A DNA stretch of 64,000 nucleotides from Prauserella salsuginis (lineage in GTDB: Bacteria; Actinomycetota; Actinomycetes; Mycobacteriales; Pseudonocardiaceae): positions 62,001 through 126,000 of the forward strand of contig NZ_JANBBF010000001.1 in the NCBI RefSeq assembly GCF_024648885.1, given 5' to 3'. Position 1 is the first letter of the stretch. Every line of letters starts with the position of its first letter. Shown piece by piece: positions 48,875 to 57,433 of this stretch. Under the pieces are notes generated by a model that saw only the letters and a program-made list of their open reading frames with translations, was not told the origin of the DNA and did not search any database. A program made the translations under genes and the position numbers.

Positions 48875-50122
48875 TCAGCTCTCCGGTAGCCGTTCGAGCG
48901 TGCGCACCTGCTTGCTGGTCAGCGTGACCAGGGTGACGACAGCCACCAGCACCGCCCCACCGACGAGCGTCGCGGGCCTGCCGAACTGCGCAGCCAGCGG
49001 CCCGGCGGCCATCTCGCCGACCGGCAATGCGATGAACGAGCCGAGCATGTCGTAGGAGTAGACCCGCGCGAGCCGGTCGGGCGGGATGTTCTCCTGCAGG
49101 GACACGTCCCAGGCGATGGTGAACTGCTCGACCGCCATGCCCGCAAGGAACATCACCGCCATGAGGGGCACGAGTTCGGGCAGGTGTGCCAGGAACACGA
49201 GCGGGACTGCCTCGGCGAGCGTCACCCCGACACCGATGCGCAGCGCGTGGCTGGGTCGCCATCGTGCGGCGAGGAATCCGCCCGCGAATGCCCCCGCGGT
49301 CTGCGCGGCAAGGACGAGGCCCCAGCCGCTGCGCCCGATGCCTTCGTCCGCGATCATCGGTCCCAGGACCACGAGGCCGCCGGAGACGACCGCGTTGACC
49401 ACCATGAACTGCAGCACGACGAGCCACACCCAGCGGCGTGCCGTGAACTCGCGCCAGCCTTCGGCGAGCTCGCGCAGTGGGGAACTGCGTGAGCCGTCGC
49501 CTGCCGCCGGGGCGTGCACGCCGTGGTACGCGACCGCCGACAGCGCGAAGAGGGCCGCGTTCATCCCGAGTGTCCATCCGGGACCGCTGACTGCGACGAG
49601 GAGGCCACCGAGCGCCGCGCCGCCGATGCGCCCGGCGTTGGCCGCGGCACGGACGAGCGCGTTGGCCTGGGTGAGCAGCGACGACGGCACGGTTTGTGGG
49701 GTCAGTGCCGCCGCCGCGGGCAGCGAGATCGCGGCCACCGCTCCGTTGGCGACGCTCAGCGCGACCAGCAACGGCACGTTGGCGAATCCGCAAAGGACAC
49801 TGGCCGCGATGGCCGCCTGGGTCAGCGCCGCCGCGGCGCCGGTTCCCTGGAGGATCACCGCCCGTGGGAACCGGTCTGCGAGGACACCGGCCAGCAGCAG
49901 GAACGCGACGTTGGCCAGCGACCGTGCCCCGACCACGAGGCCGAGCTGGATGGGTGAGCCGGTGAGATCCAGGACGGCGAAGGCCAGTGCGACCGGAGCG
50001 AGCGCGTTGGCGAACTCGTCGAACGTGCGGCCGACGAACAGGTTGCGGAAGTCCGGCAGGCGGAGCGGAGCCGTCAGCCCCACGGGGTTCGGCGCGGGCT
50101 CGCGCGGCGGCGTCGCCGTCAT
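48875..50122 (-). CDS. MFS transporter (MFS_3/EntS-like)
   Basis: A 415-residue MFS protein with twelve predicted helices. RLPDFRNLFVGRTFDEFANALAPVALAFAVLDLTG at the N-terminus and LAGVLADRFPRAVILQG in loop 2-3 are typical of the MFS_3 group (enterobactin exporter-like and macrolide-efflux-like). It is translationally coupled (ATGA) to the ArsR-type regulator upstream, so export of a compound sensed by that regulator is likely. The 3' end is convergent with the 2-hydroxyacid dehydrogenase, 19 bases apart. Confidence 0.85.
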   Translation of the reverse strand: MTATPPREPAPNPVGLTAPLRLPDFRNLFVGRTFDEFANALAPVALAFAVLDLTGSPIQLGLVVGARSLANVAFLLLAGVLADRFPRAVILQGTGAAAALTQAAIAASVLCGFANVPLLVALSVANGAVAAISLPAAAALTPQTVPSSLLTQANALVRAAANAGRIGGAALGGLLVAVSGPGWTLGMNAALFALSAVAYHGVHAPAAGDGSRSSPLRELAEGWREFTARRWVWLVVLQFMVVNAVVSGGLVVLGPMIADEGIGRSGWGLVLAAQTAGAFAGGFLAARWRPSHALRIGVGVTLAEAVPLVFLAHLPELVPLMAVMFLAGMAVEQFTIAWDVSLQENIPPDRLARVYSYDMLGSFIALPVGEMAAGPLAAQFGRPATLVGGAVLVAVVTLVTLTSKQVRTLERLPES

Positions 50123-50634
50123 CGCTGTTCGAGCCGGAACAGCGCGACCGTGGCGCTGATCCGGTGAGTGCCGGGGGTACGGGGTGGCTTCGCACCGGCG
50201 TGCAGCAGCTCGCCGAGCTCGCCCGCCAGCGCGCGGGCACGTTGCCACACCCGCTCGTCGACCCACACCTCGGCGTCCGTGGTCGAGTACTTGGCCCCCT
50301 GCTTCCGCTGCGCGGACCTGCGTGTGAGCTCGTCGGCGAGTGCGCTGAGCAGGATGCGTTCCTCCTCGGGTTCCCGGTCGAGGAACGGGCCGGCGCTCGC
50401 CGGGTCGTGCCGGTAGCGCTTGGCGCGCCCGCCGCGGATCACTGCTTCCCCTGCGGGCTCCACGAGTCCGGCCGCGTGCAGGCGGCGCAGGTGGTAGCTG
50501 ACGTTGGCCTGTTTCTCACCCAGCTCGCGGGCGGCTTCGGCCGAGCTCATCGCCGCTCCGGTCAGCAGTGAGAGCAGCCGCATGCGCAGCGGGTGGGCGA
50601 GTACGCGCAGGCGGTCGAGGCTGTCTTCGGTCAC
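50119..50634 (-). CDS. ArsR-type winged-helix regulator
   Basis: A 171-residue protein with an N-terminal ArsR/HTH_20 domain (LRVLAHPLRMRLLSLLTGAAMSSAEAARELGEKQANVSYHLRRLHAAGLV). A helical C-terminal part follows (DAEVWVDERVWQRARALAGELGELLH). It has no CxxC or other metal site, so it is not a metal sensor of the classic type. It controls itself and the MFS gene, presumably. GTG 50634 follows a promoter with a minus-strand TTGACA (50667-50672) that overlaps the inverted repeat at 50665-50677. Confidence 0.83.
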   Translation of the reverse strand: MTEDSLDRLRVLAHPLRMRLLSLLTGAAMSSAEAARELGEKQANVSYHLRRLHAAGLVEPAGEAVIRGGRAKRYRHDPASAGPFLDREPEEERILLSALADELTRRSAQRKQGAKYSTTDAEVWVDERVWQRARALAGELGELLHAGAKPPRTPGTHRISATVALFRLEQR

Positions 50635-50664
50635 GGAGCGGCAGTCTCCGCGCGCGTCACGCCG

Positions 50665-50677
50665 ACTGTCAAACAGT
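50665..50677 (-). promoter_or_regulatory. Operator/-35 of the arsR-MFS genes
   Basis: Inverted repeat ACTGT-CAA-ACAGT overlapping a perfect minus-strand TTGACA (50667-50672), 31 bases before the ArsR start. Confidence 0.5.
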
Positions 50678-50769
50678 TATTTTGGGGTCGTTCGCCGCAC
50701 CCTATTCCCGTCGCCGAGGTGGAGGACCTCACGGTGCGGGCAGGGTCGACGCGGGGTACCCCTGGAGGC

Positions 50770-51744
50770 ATGCAGACGATCACATTGGGCAGGAGTGGCC
50801 TCGACGTCTCGCGCATCTGCTTCGGGACGTGGCAGATCGGCGGTGACTGGGGTTCGTTCGATTCGGACACGGCGATCGAGGCCATCCGGCAGGCGCGCGA
50901 ACTGGGCGTGACGTTCTTCGACACGGCACAGGCGTACGGCTTCGGCGCGTCCGAGGAGCTGCTCGGCAAGGCGTTGCGGCCGGACCTTGACCGCGACCGC
51001 GACAGTGTCGTCATCGCGACGAAGGGCGGCATCGAACCGGGCAGCGACCGGCCGCGGAAGGCGACGCGGGAGTTCCTGCGCAGCGGCGTTGAGCAGAGCC
51101 TGCGCCACCTCGGTGTCGATCACATCGACCTCTACCAGGTGCACTGGCCCGACGATCGGACGCCGGCGGAGGAGACCGCGTCGGCGCTGCAGGAACTCGT
51201 CGACGAGGGCAAGATCCGCCACGCGGGAGTGTCCAATTACGACAGCGAGCAGCTCGCGGCGTTCGACCGGACGCGGCCCGTCGAGACGCTGCAGCCGCCG
51301 TATCACCTGCTGCGCAGGGACATCGAGGCCGATCCGCTGCCGTACGCGCGGTCTCACGACATCGGCGTGCTGGTCTACAGCGCACTCGGCAGTGGCCTGC
51401 TGACCGGCGCGCTGACGGCCGACGCCACGTTCGAGACGTCGGACTGGCGGTCGCAGTCCTCGGCGTTCCAGGGCGAGAACCTCAAGCGGAACCTGGCTGT
51501 GGTCGAGGAGCTGAAGGAGTTCGCGGCCAGCAAGAACGCGAGCGTCAGCCAGCTCGCCATCGCGTGGACGCTCGCGCAGCCGGGCGTGCACGTGGCGATC
51601 GTCGGTGCGCGCAGGGCACGCAACATTGCCGACAGCGTCGGCGCGGCCGACCTCGAGCTGACCGCGGGCGACCTGGCGGAGATCGAGCGCATCACCGCGG
51701 CGGGCGTCCCCGTGACGGGTGCCAGCCCCGAAGGCATCGCCTGA
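50770..51744 (+). CDS. Aldo/keto reductase
   Basis: A 324-residue TIM-barrel oxidoreductase. The catalytic tetrad is visible: Asp and Tyr in FFDTAQAYGFGASEELLG, Lys in VIATKGGI, His in LYQVHWPDD. The NADPH-binding C-terminal part is VAIVGARRARNIADSVGA. It belongs to the AKR11/YhdN-like general stress group by appearance; the substrate is not known. ATG 50770 fits the family start although GGAGG is only one base away, so initiation may not rely on it. A strong bidirectional hairpin follows the stop. Confidence 0.9.
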   Translation: MQTITLGRSGLDVSRICFGTWQIGGDWGSFDSDTAIEAIRQARELGVTFFDTAQAYGFGASEELLGKALRPDLDRDRDSVVIATKGGIEPGSDRPRKATREFLRSGVEQSLRHLGVDHIDLYQVHWPDDRTPAEETASALQELVDEGKIRHAGVSNYDSEQLAAFDRTRPVETLQPPYHLLRRDIEADPLPYARSHDIGVLVYSALGSGLLTGALTADATFETSDWRSQSSAFQGENLKRNLAVVEELKEFAASKNASVSQLAIAWTLAQPGVHVAIVGARRARNIADSVGAADLELTAGDLAEIERITAAGVPVTGASPEGIA

Positions 51745-51763
51745 CGCCACCGGCGGTGCATGC

Positions 51764-51812
51764 CCCCAAGGGCACTTTGGTTGCACTCAATGCAACCAAA
51801 GTGCCCTTGGGG
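51764..51812. terminator. Bidirectional terminator, perfect 22-bp stem
   Basis: CCCCAAGGGCACTTTGG... (51764-51785) pairs perfectly with 51791-51812 around loop CTCAA. It is followed by CTTTTG on the plus strand and lies between the convergent aldo/keto reductase and WS/DGAT genes. Confidence 0.9.
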
Positions 51813-51869
51813 CTTTTGCAGGCCGAGGCGTCGGGGCGTCCAGCTACCGCGGGTGGCCGGGCGTTGGCG

Positions 51870-53240
51870 TCAGCGGGTCGCCTTCTCCAGGTCCGTCAAC
51901 GCGGTGTCGAGGTGCGTCAGCAGCCGCTGCAGGTGCGGGACGCTCCGGCGGCAGCCCGTGATGCCGACGTCGAGGTTGTCTCCCGACGTTGTCAGCGTGA
52001 TGTTCAGCGCCTGCCCGTCCAGCAGCACCGACGCCGGGTAGATGCCGTCGAGATGCGCCCCGTTCCAGTACATCTGCTTCCTCGGGCCCGGCACGTTCGA
52101 GATCACCAGGTTGAACGGCGGACGGGTGTTCCCCGCGACTCCCGGCACGGGGCTCGCTGCGAGGGGAGCGACGTTCAGCGCCGACAGCAGTAGTGCCTGC
52201 AGCGGGGTGAGCTCGCGGAACACCCGCTTGGCCTCCGCCGTCGACCGGGCGACCGTCGTAAGCCGTTCGTCGGCATCCTGCAGGTCGGTGCCCAGGTTCG
52301 CCAGCAGCGCGCCGATCTGATTGCCGGAGGATTCGCCGGTCTCGCGCGCCGACCGCATCGACACCGGCACCATCGCCGTGAGCGGCGCGGTCGGCAGTGC
52401 ATGCCGTTCGATCAGGTACTCGCGGAGCGCACCGCCGCACATGGCGAGTACGACGTCGTTACGGCTCACCCCGGCGGCCGAGGCGACCATCCTGATCCGT
52501 TCCAACGGCCACGACTGGGCGGCGAACCGCCGGGCGCCGCCGATCGGCACGTTGAACATCGTCCGCGGAGCTTCGAGCGGCAGCGTGAGGGTGCGCTCGC
52601 GGAACGCCTCGCGAGCGATCGACAGCGCCGCGCCGGGGGCGCCGGCGAGTTGCCGCGCGGTTCCCGCTGCGGTGCGCAGCACGTCCATCGGGTCCGGCGC
52701 GCTGCGCGGAGCGCGTTGCCGGGTGTCGCGTTTGCCCCACGGCGGCGGGCACGAGCGGTCGTCCGGGTCGTCCGACAGCACGCCGGTCGCCTGCCGCAAC
52801 GCGGACACGCCGTCCATCATCGCGTGGTGGATCTTGCTGTACACGGCGAACCGGCCGTCGGCGAGCCCTTCGACGAGGTGCACCTCCCACAGCGGCCGGT
52901 GCCGGTCGAGCAGCGTGCTGTGCCAGCGGGACGTCAGTTCGAGCAGTTCACGGATGCGGCCTGGACCGGGCAGTGCCGAATGCCGGAAGTGGTAGTCGAG
53001 GTCGAGCTGAGGGTCCCGCTGCCATGCCAGATATCCCGCGGTGTTGACCGGTCTGCGCAGCCGCCGCTGGAAGGTCTCGCGGACGGTCGTGCGCTGCAGC
53101 AGCGTTTCCCGGATCTCGCGCAGGTACTCGGGTCCGGCGTCGTCGGGCGGCGTGAACAGCTGCAGTCCGCCCACGTGCATCGGGTGTTCGCGGGTCTCGA
53201 TCGCCAAGAACATCGAGTCGGTCACTGGCATCAGCGACAT
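51870..53240 (-). CDS. Wax ester synthase / diacylglycerol acyltransferase (WS/DGAT)
   Basis: A 456-residue bifunctional acyltransferase of the actinobacterial WS/DGAT (Tgs) family. The active-site HHAMMDG is at residues 138-144 in YSKIHHAMMDGVSALRQ. LWEVHLVEGL precedes it and NLVISNVPGPRKQMYWNGA plus LDGQALNITLTTSGDNLDVG are conserved C-terminal blocks. It makes triacylglycerol or wax esters from acyl-CoA for storage lipid. ATG 53240 is preceded by GGGAGGTGG. It is divergent from the hydroquinone-reductase-like gene, with a duplicated start region between them. Confidence 0.92.
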   Translation of the reverse strand: MSLMPVTDSMFLAIETREHPMHVGGLQLFTPPDDAGPEYLREIRETLLQRTTVRETFQRRLRRPVNTAGYLAWQRDPQLDLDYHFRHSALPGPGRIRELLELTSRWHSTLLDRHRPLWEVHLVEGLADGRFAVYSKIHHAMMDGVSALRQATGVLSDDPDDRSCPPPWGKRDTRQRAPRSAPDPMDVLRTAAGTARQLAGAPGAALSIAREAFRERTLTLPLEAPRTMFNVPIGGARRFAAQSWPLERIRMVASAAGVSRNDVVLAMCGGALREYLIERHALPTAPLTAMVPVSMRSARETGESSGNQIGALLANLGTDLQDADERLTTVARSTAEAKRVFRELTPLQALLLSALNVAPLAASPVPGVAGNTRPPFNLVISNVPGPRKQMYWNGAHLDGIYPASVLLDGQALNITLTTSGDNLDVGITGCRRSVPHLQRLLTHLDTALTDLEKATR

Positions 53241-53276
53241 CGGCGCCACCTCCCACGGGTCGGGGACCGCCGCCAC

Positions 53277-53510
53277 GAGCGTGCGGTGGCAGGAGTGTAC
53301 GCACCGGGGTCGGTGACATGGCCATCCCGACGGGCCCGGCGATCGGGAATTTCCACCGGGTGCCGCACACCGGTGTGCCGGAACTGATTCGGCACGCGTT
53401 CGCCGGAGTCGGCACTGTCGGAGCGTGCGGTGGCAGGCGGGTACGCACTAGCGTCGGCGGCATGACCATCCCGACGGACCCGGAGACCGGGGAGTTCCAC
53501 CGCGCGCCCA
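53277..53510 (+). repeat. Duplicated promoter/start segment, about 90 bp, period 144 bp
   Basis: Bases 53277-53366 and 53421-53510 are homologous (about 80 percent by eye) and include an ATG each (53318 and 53462) followed by ATCCCGACGG. The second copy keeps the -10 TAGCGT; the first has CCGGGG there. Confidence 0.8.
53449..53454 (+). promoter_or_regulatory. -10 box of the xi-class transferase gene, leaderless
   Basis: TAGCGT, seven bases before ATG 53462. The same hexamer and spacing occur at 47856-47861. Confidence 0.55.
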
Positions 53511-54451
53511 ACGCTTTCACCGCCCGTATCACCGCCGACGGCCGCGACGGCTGGCCTGTCGAGGCAGGCCGCTACCGATTGGTCGTCAGCCGCGCGTGTC
53601 CGTGGGCGAGCCGGGCGCTGGTCGTCCGCAGGCTGCTGGGCCTGGAGGGCGTCCTGTCGCTGGCGGTCGCCGACCCGATCCAGGATTCGCGCAGCTGGCG
53701 GTTCACGCTCGATCCGGGCGGTGTCGACCCGGTGCTCGGGATCGGGTTCCTGTACGAGGCCTACGAAACGGCCGATCCGTCCTACGACGGCGGTATCAGC
53801 GTGCCCGCGATCGTCGACGTGCCGAGCGGGAAGCTCGTCACCAACGACTACCCGCGGATCACGCTCGACCTCGACACGGAGTGGACGGCGCTGCAACGTG
53901 ACGGTGCGCCCGAGCTGTATCCGGAGGCGCTGCGTGACGAGATCGACGCCGTCAACGCCGACGTGCACCGGGACGTCAACGCGGCCGTCTACGAGGCCGG
54001 CTTCGCCACCAAGCAGGCCGCCTACGACCGGCTGTTCACTCGACTGGACGTCTTGTCCGACCGGCTGTCGCGGCAGCGGTACCTCGTCGGGGACACGATC
54101 ACCGAGGCCGACATCCGCCTGTTCACCACGCTGGTGCGCTTCGACGCCGTCTACCACGGCCACTTCAAGTGCAACCGCCACAAGCTCACCGAACTGCCGG
54201 TGCTGTGGGCTTACGCGCGCGACCTGTTCCAGACGCCCGGTTTCGGCGACACCGTCGACTTCGACCACATCAAACGGCACTACTACGAGGTGCACGAGCA
54301 GGTGAATCCGACGGGCGTCGTGCCGAAGGGTCCGGACCTGTCGGGCTGGACCACCGCGCACGGCAGGGACGAACTGGGCGGACGGCCGTTCGGCAACGGT
54401 ACGCCTCCGCCACCGCCGCCCCCTGAGGAGGCCATCACCTCGGGGTCGTGA
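53462..54451 (+). CDS. Xi-class glutathione-transferase-like hydroquinone reductase
   Basis: A 329-residue protein of the glutathionyl-hydroquinone reductase (ECM4/YqjG) family. The active-site Cys-Pro is in LVVSRACPWASRALVVRRLLGLEG. GVDPVLGIGFLYEAYETADPSYDG, SVPAIVDVPSGKLVTNDYPRI and the C-terminal all-alpha domain (ITEADIRLFTTLVRFDAVYHGHFKCNRHKL) follow. In actinobacteria the thiol partner is probably mycothiol rather than glutathione. The C-terminus has a poly-Pro run. ATG 53462 is selected since a -10 box is placed for a leaderless transcript; the frame continues upstream through a decayed duplicate start at 53318. Confidence 0.87.
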   Translation: MTIPTDPETGEFHRAPNAFTARITADGRDGWPVEAGRYRLVVSRACPWASRALVVRRLLGLEGVLSLAVADPIQDSRSWRFTLDPGGVDPVLGIGFLYEAYETADPSYDGGISVPAIVDVPSGKLVTNDYPRITLDLDTEWTALQRDGAPELYPEALRDEIDAVNADVHRDVNAAVYEAGFATKQAAYDRLFTRLDVLSDRLSRQRYLVGDTITEADIRLFTTLVRFDAVYHGHFKCNRHKLTELPVLWAYARDLFQTPGFGDTVDFDHIKRHYYEVHEQVNPTGVVPKGPDLSGWTTAHGRDELGGRPFGNGTPPPPPPPEEAITSGS

Positions 54452-54461
54452 GGTCTCCTCG

Positions 54462-54467
54462 TATCCT
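54462..54467 (+). promoter_or_regulatory. -10 box of the ThDP enzyme gene, leaderless
   Basis: TATCCT, six bases before GTG 54474. Confidence 0.5.
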
Positions 54468-54473
54468 CTCGGC

Positions 54474-56117
54474 GTGGCAGCGACCGGAGGATGCACGGGA
54501 GGCAGGCGGCTCGCGGACGCACTGCGCGAGCTCGAGGTCGATCGGGCGTTCGGACTGCCCGGCGTGCACAACCTGCCGGCGTGGAACGCGCTGCCGCAGC
54601 AGGGGATCCGGCTGATCGGCGTGCGCCACGAGCAGTCGGCCGCGTTCGCCGCCGACGGTTACGCCCGCGCCACCGGCCGGCTCGGCGTTGCGGTCGTGAC
54701 GACCGGTCCCGGAGCCGCGAACACCCTCGCAGCCGTGGGCGAGGCGCACGCGTCGGCGTCCCCGGTGATCGTCATCGCCACGGACGTGCCCTCCACTCTG
54801 CGCACTCCGGGTGTGGTGCGCGGGTCGCTGCACGAGACGTCCGACCAGGCGGCGATGTTCGCCCCGGTGACGAAGGCGACGCTGACCGCCGATTCGCCGG
54901 ACGACATCGCGCGCGTGGTCCGCAGGGCGGGCCGGATCGCGCGGCGGCCCCAGAGCGGCCCGGTGTACGTCGGCATTCCCGCGGACTTCCTCACGGCCGA
55001 GGCCGCAGATCCGCTGCCGGCCGAGTCGACCGAGGTGATCCACCGCGTCGACGTGGCCGACCTGCTGCAGGCGCGTGAAGTGTTGAGTACGGCGCGGCGG
55101 CCCGTGATCTGGGCAGGCGGTGGTGCGCTCCGCGCGGGTGCGGGTGAGGCGCTCGGGGAACTGGCCGAATGCCTGGCCGCACCGATCATCACCACCTACG
55201 CCGCGCGGGGCATCGTGCCGCCGGACCACCCGTGCCGGGCCTCGAATCCGGTGCACACGCCCGAGGTCGGCGCGTTGTGGGACGAGGCGGACGTCGTGCT
55301 CGCCGTCGGCACCGACTTCGACGGCATGATGACGCAGAACTGGCGGATGCCGAAGCCACCGACGCTGATCACGATCAACGTCGACACCGCCGACGCCGCC
55401 AAGAACTACCCGCCCGACCTGCAGCTGACCGGCGACGCCCGCGAGGTCACCGAGAACCTGGCGCTCGGCATGCCGCGGCGGGCGGGCCTGACCGAGCTCT
55501 CGCGCAGGCTCGACGACATCGAAACGCGCGTGCGCAGGCGTATCCGCAGGGAGGAACCGCAGGCCGCGGAGCTGCTGACGGCGCTGGCCGAGACGGTGCC
55601 GGACGACGCGGTGCTCGTCTCGGACATGTGCGTCGCCGGCTACTGGATCGGCGGCTTCTACCGGGTGCCGGCTCCGCGCAAACTGGCCTACCCGATGGGC
55701 TGGGGCACGCTCGGATTCGGCTTCCCCGCGTCGCTCGGCGTCGCGGCCGCGGGCGGCGGCCGGGCGGTGTGTGTGACCGGCGACGGGGGATTCCTGTACG
55801 GCGTCGGCGAACTGGCCACCGCGATCCAGGAGAAGCTGCCCATCACCGTGGTCGTGGTCGACGACAGCGGGTACGGCATGCTCCGCTACGACCAGACTCG
55901 CGGCGGCCTGCCGCACGAGGGTGTCGATCTCGTGACGCCGGATTTCGTCGGGCTGGCGAAGTCGTTCGGTGTCGACGCCGACCGGGTCGACGGGTTCGGC
56001 CGCGCGTTCCGCAGGCGGCTGCGGGAGTTCACGCGCTCGGAGGAGCCGAACCTGCTCGTCGTGGCCGCCGAGCTGACGCCGCCGCTGAACACCTCGCCCC
56101 GCTGGTACCGGCGCTGA
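54474..56117 (+). CDS. Acetolactate-synthase-like ThDP-dependent enzyme
   Basis: A 547-residue ThDP enzyme. The activating Glu is in IGVRHEQSAAFAADGYARATG, GVAVVTTGPGAANTLAAVGEA follows in the Pyr domain, and the ThDP/Mg motif CVTGDGGFLYGVGELATAIQ leads to VVVDDSGYGMLRYDQ in the PP domain. It belongs to the acetolactate synthase/benzoylformate decarboxylase group, but the actual carboligase or decarboxylase reaction is not determined and no small subunit is near. GTG 54474 follows TATCCT by six bases, so it is probably leaderless. It starts 22 bases after the xi-class transferase gene. Confidence 0.83.
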   Translation: MAATGGCTGGRRLADALRELEVDRAFGLPGVHNLPAWNALPQQGIRLIGVRHEQSAAFAADGYARATGRLGVAVVTTGPGAANTLAAVGEAHASASPVIVIATDVPSTLRTPGVVRGSLHETSDQAAMFAPVTKATLTADSPDDIARVVRRAGRIARRPQSGPVYVGIPADFLTAEAADPLPAESTEVIHRVDVADLLQAREVLSTARRPVIWAGGGALRAGAGEALGELAECLAAPIITTYAARGIVPPDHPCRASNPVHTPEVGALWDEADVVLAVGTDFDGMMTQNWRMPKPPTLITINVDTADAAKNYPPDLQLTGDAREVTENLALGMPRRAGLTELSRRLDDIETRVRRRIRREEPQAAELLTALAETVPDDAVLVSDMCVAGYWIGGFYRVPAPRKLAYPMGWGTLGFGFPASLGVAAAGGGRAVCVTGDGGFLYGVGELATAIQEKLPITVVVVDDSGYGMLRYDQTRGGLPHEGVDLVTPDFVGLAKSFGVDADRVDGFGRAFRRRLREFTRSEEPNLLVVAAELTPPLNTSPRWYRR

Positions 56118-56384
56118 CCCGCGCAGCCGTGGCGGTACCGAGATCACGGGCGTCCCTGGTCGGCAGCACAGGTCGCGCCCTCCCGGGGGCGCGCTTTCCC
56201 GGGGTCGCGGTCTCGTGGATCCCAGGTTCGTGGGTCCTCGCAGGTTCGCGGGTCGCAGTTCGTGGGCTCGCGGGGTCGTGGTCTCCCGGGATCGCAGTAC
56301 CGGTGGCATCGGTGCTTCACTCAGGCGGCGAGACCGGCGGCGAGGCCGGGCCGCGGCGGCCGCTCGGCACGTAGGCTGGGCCGC
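56118..56384. other. Spacer with degenerate repeats
   Basis: 267 bases with short drifting repeats around TTCGTGGGTC/TTCGCGGGTC (roughly 56175-56300). The -10 of the next gene is at 56372-56377. No gene seen. Confidence 0.45.
56372..56377 (+). promoter_or_regulatory. -10 box of the CoA-binding protein gene, leaderless
   Basis: TAGGCT, seven bases before ATG 56385. Confidence 0.5.
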
Positions 56385-56795
56385 ATGAGCGATTCCGCCG
56401 ACGCAGAGCGAGTGCTTTCCGAGGCCACGACGATCGCCGTGGTGGGCCTGAGCCGGGATCCTGCGAAGTCCGCGCATTCGGTGCCCGCGGCGATGCAGTC
56501 CGCCGGGTTCCGCGTGATCCCCGTCCATCCGTCGGCCGACGTGCTGCTGGGGGAACGGGTGTATCGCACCCTGGCCGACGTCCCGGAGCCGGTGGACATC
56601 GTCGACGTGTTCCGCCCGTCGGCCGAGGCGGCCGGGGTCGCCAAGCAGGCCGCCGCGATCGGCGCGAAGGCGCTGTGGCTGCAGCAGGGCATCGTCTCGG
56701 CCGAGGCGCGCGCCACCGCCGCCGAGGCCGGTATGGACTACGTCGAGGACCAGTGCATCGCCGTGGTCCGCGCGGTCGCCGGCATCACCCGGTAG
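56385..56795 (+). CDS. CoA-binding-domain protein (YccU-like)
   Basis: A 136-residue single-domain Rossmann protein of the CoA-binding (YccU/YneT) family. IAVVGLSRDPAKSAHSVPAAMQSAGFRVIPVHP is the dinucleotide-type loop. DIVDVFRPSAEAAGVAKQAAAIGAKALWLQQGI and a C-terminal EDQCIAVV with the conserved Cys follow. The same domain is the N-terminal part of succinyl-CoA synthetase alpha. The biological role is unknown. ATG 56385 is predicted to be leaderless. Confidence 0.88.
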   Translation: MSDSADAERVLSEATTIAVVGLSRDPAKSAHSVPAAMQSAGFRVIPVHPSADVLLGERVYRTLADVPEPVDIVDVFRPSAEAAGVAKQAAAIGAKALWLQQGIVSAEARATAAEAGMDYVEDQCIAVVRAVAGITR

Positions 56796-56837
56796 CCCCG
56801 GCTAACGCCGGCGATCCCCGCGGTCACGCGGTGCCCG

Positions 56838-57374
56838 TCACTCCTGGGGCGCAGGCTTGCCGCTGCCGACGTGGTCGACCGGCAGGTCCCCGGTGTGTTC
56901 GAGGCACAACGTGTGGAGCAGTCCGGCGAGGGTGTCGCGTTCGGACTCGTCGAGGACGGCCAGCAGGCGGTCCTCGTGGGCGAAGATCGCACCGGCCGTC
57001 TCGTCCACGATCCGGCGCCCCGAGTCGGTGAGGCGCACGACGACGCTGCGGTCCTCACCGGGTTCCCTGGAGACCCAGCCCTGACGTTCTGCCCTGGTCA
57101 GTCGCTGTGAGATCGCGGCGGGCGTCACTCCGTCGAACTCGGCGAGCTGCCGCGTGGTCAGTGCGTACGGCGCGCCGCTGCGGCGCAGCGTGCCGAGCAG
57201 GTCCATCAGCGCCGGGTCGATGCCCTGCCTGCTCAGCAGTTGCCGCCGTTCGATGCCGAATGCGTGGGCCAGGTGCCAGATGCGGGTCACGATGGCGATC
57301 GACGACGGGTCCAGGTCGGGCCGCTCCCTGCTCCACGCGGCCATGATCTGCGCTGCTCGATCCGGTTTGCTCAC
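56838..57374 (-). CDS. MarR-family regulator divergent from an SDR gene
   Basis: A 178-residue MarR protein with a long N-terminal helical part and the winged helix (LTTRQLAEFDGVTPAAISQRLTRAERQGWVSREPGEDRSVVVRLTDSG). GTG 57374 is selected since minus-strand TAGACT (57382-57387) is seven bases upstream, giving a leaderless start; the GTG two codons upstream (57380) is the alternative. Two similar palindromes in the divergent region are its likely operators, placed to control both this gene and the SDR. Confidence 0.85.
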   Translation of the reverse strand: MSKPDRAAQIMAAWSRERPDLDPSSIAIVTRIWHLAHAFGIERRQLLSRQGIDPALMDLLGTLRRSGAPYALTTRQLAEFDGVTPAAISQRLTRAERQGWVSREPGEDRSVVVRLTDSGRRIVDETAGAIFAHEDRLLAVLDESERDTLAGLLHTLCLEHTGDLPVDHVGSGKPAPQE

Positions 57375-57389
57375 GGTCACGAGTCTACA

Positions 57390-57424
57390 TTAAGGTCTTA
57401 ATCATCCAAACGTTTAGACCTAAA
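57390..57424. promoter_or_regulatory. Twin MarR operators between marR and the SDR gene
   Basis: TTAAGGTCTTAA (57390-57401) and TTTAGACCTAAA (57413-57424). The second, read on the other strand, is TTTAGGTCTAAA, so both match TTWAGGTCTWAA. Centres are 23 bp apart, about two helical turns. The first lies between the -10 (57382-57387) and the presumed -35 of marR. Confidence 0.7.
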
Positions 57425-57433
57425 GGAGACCTC

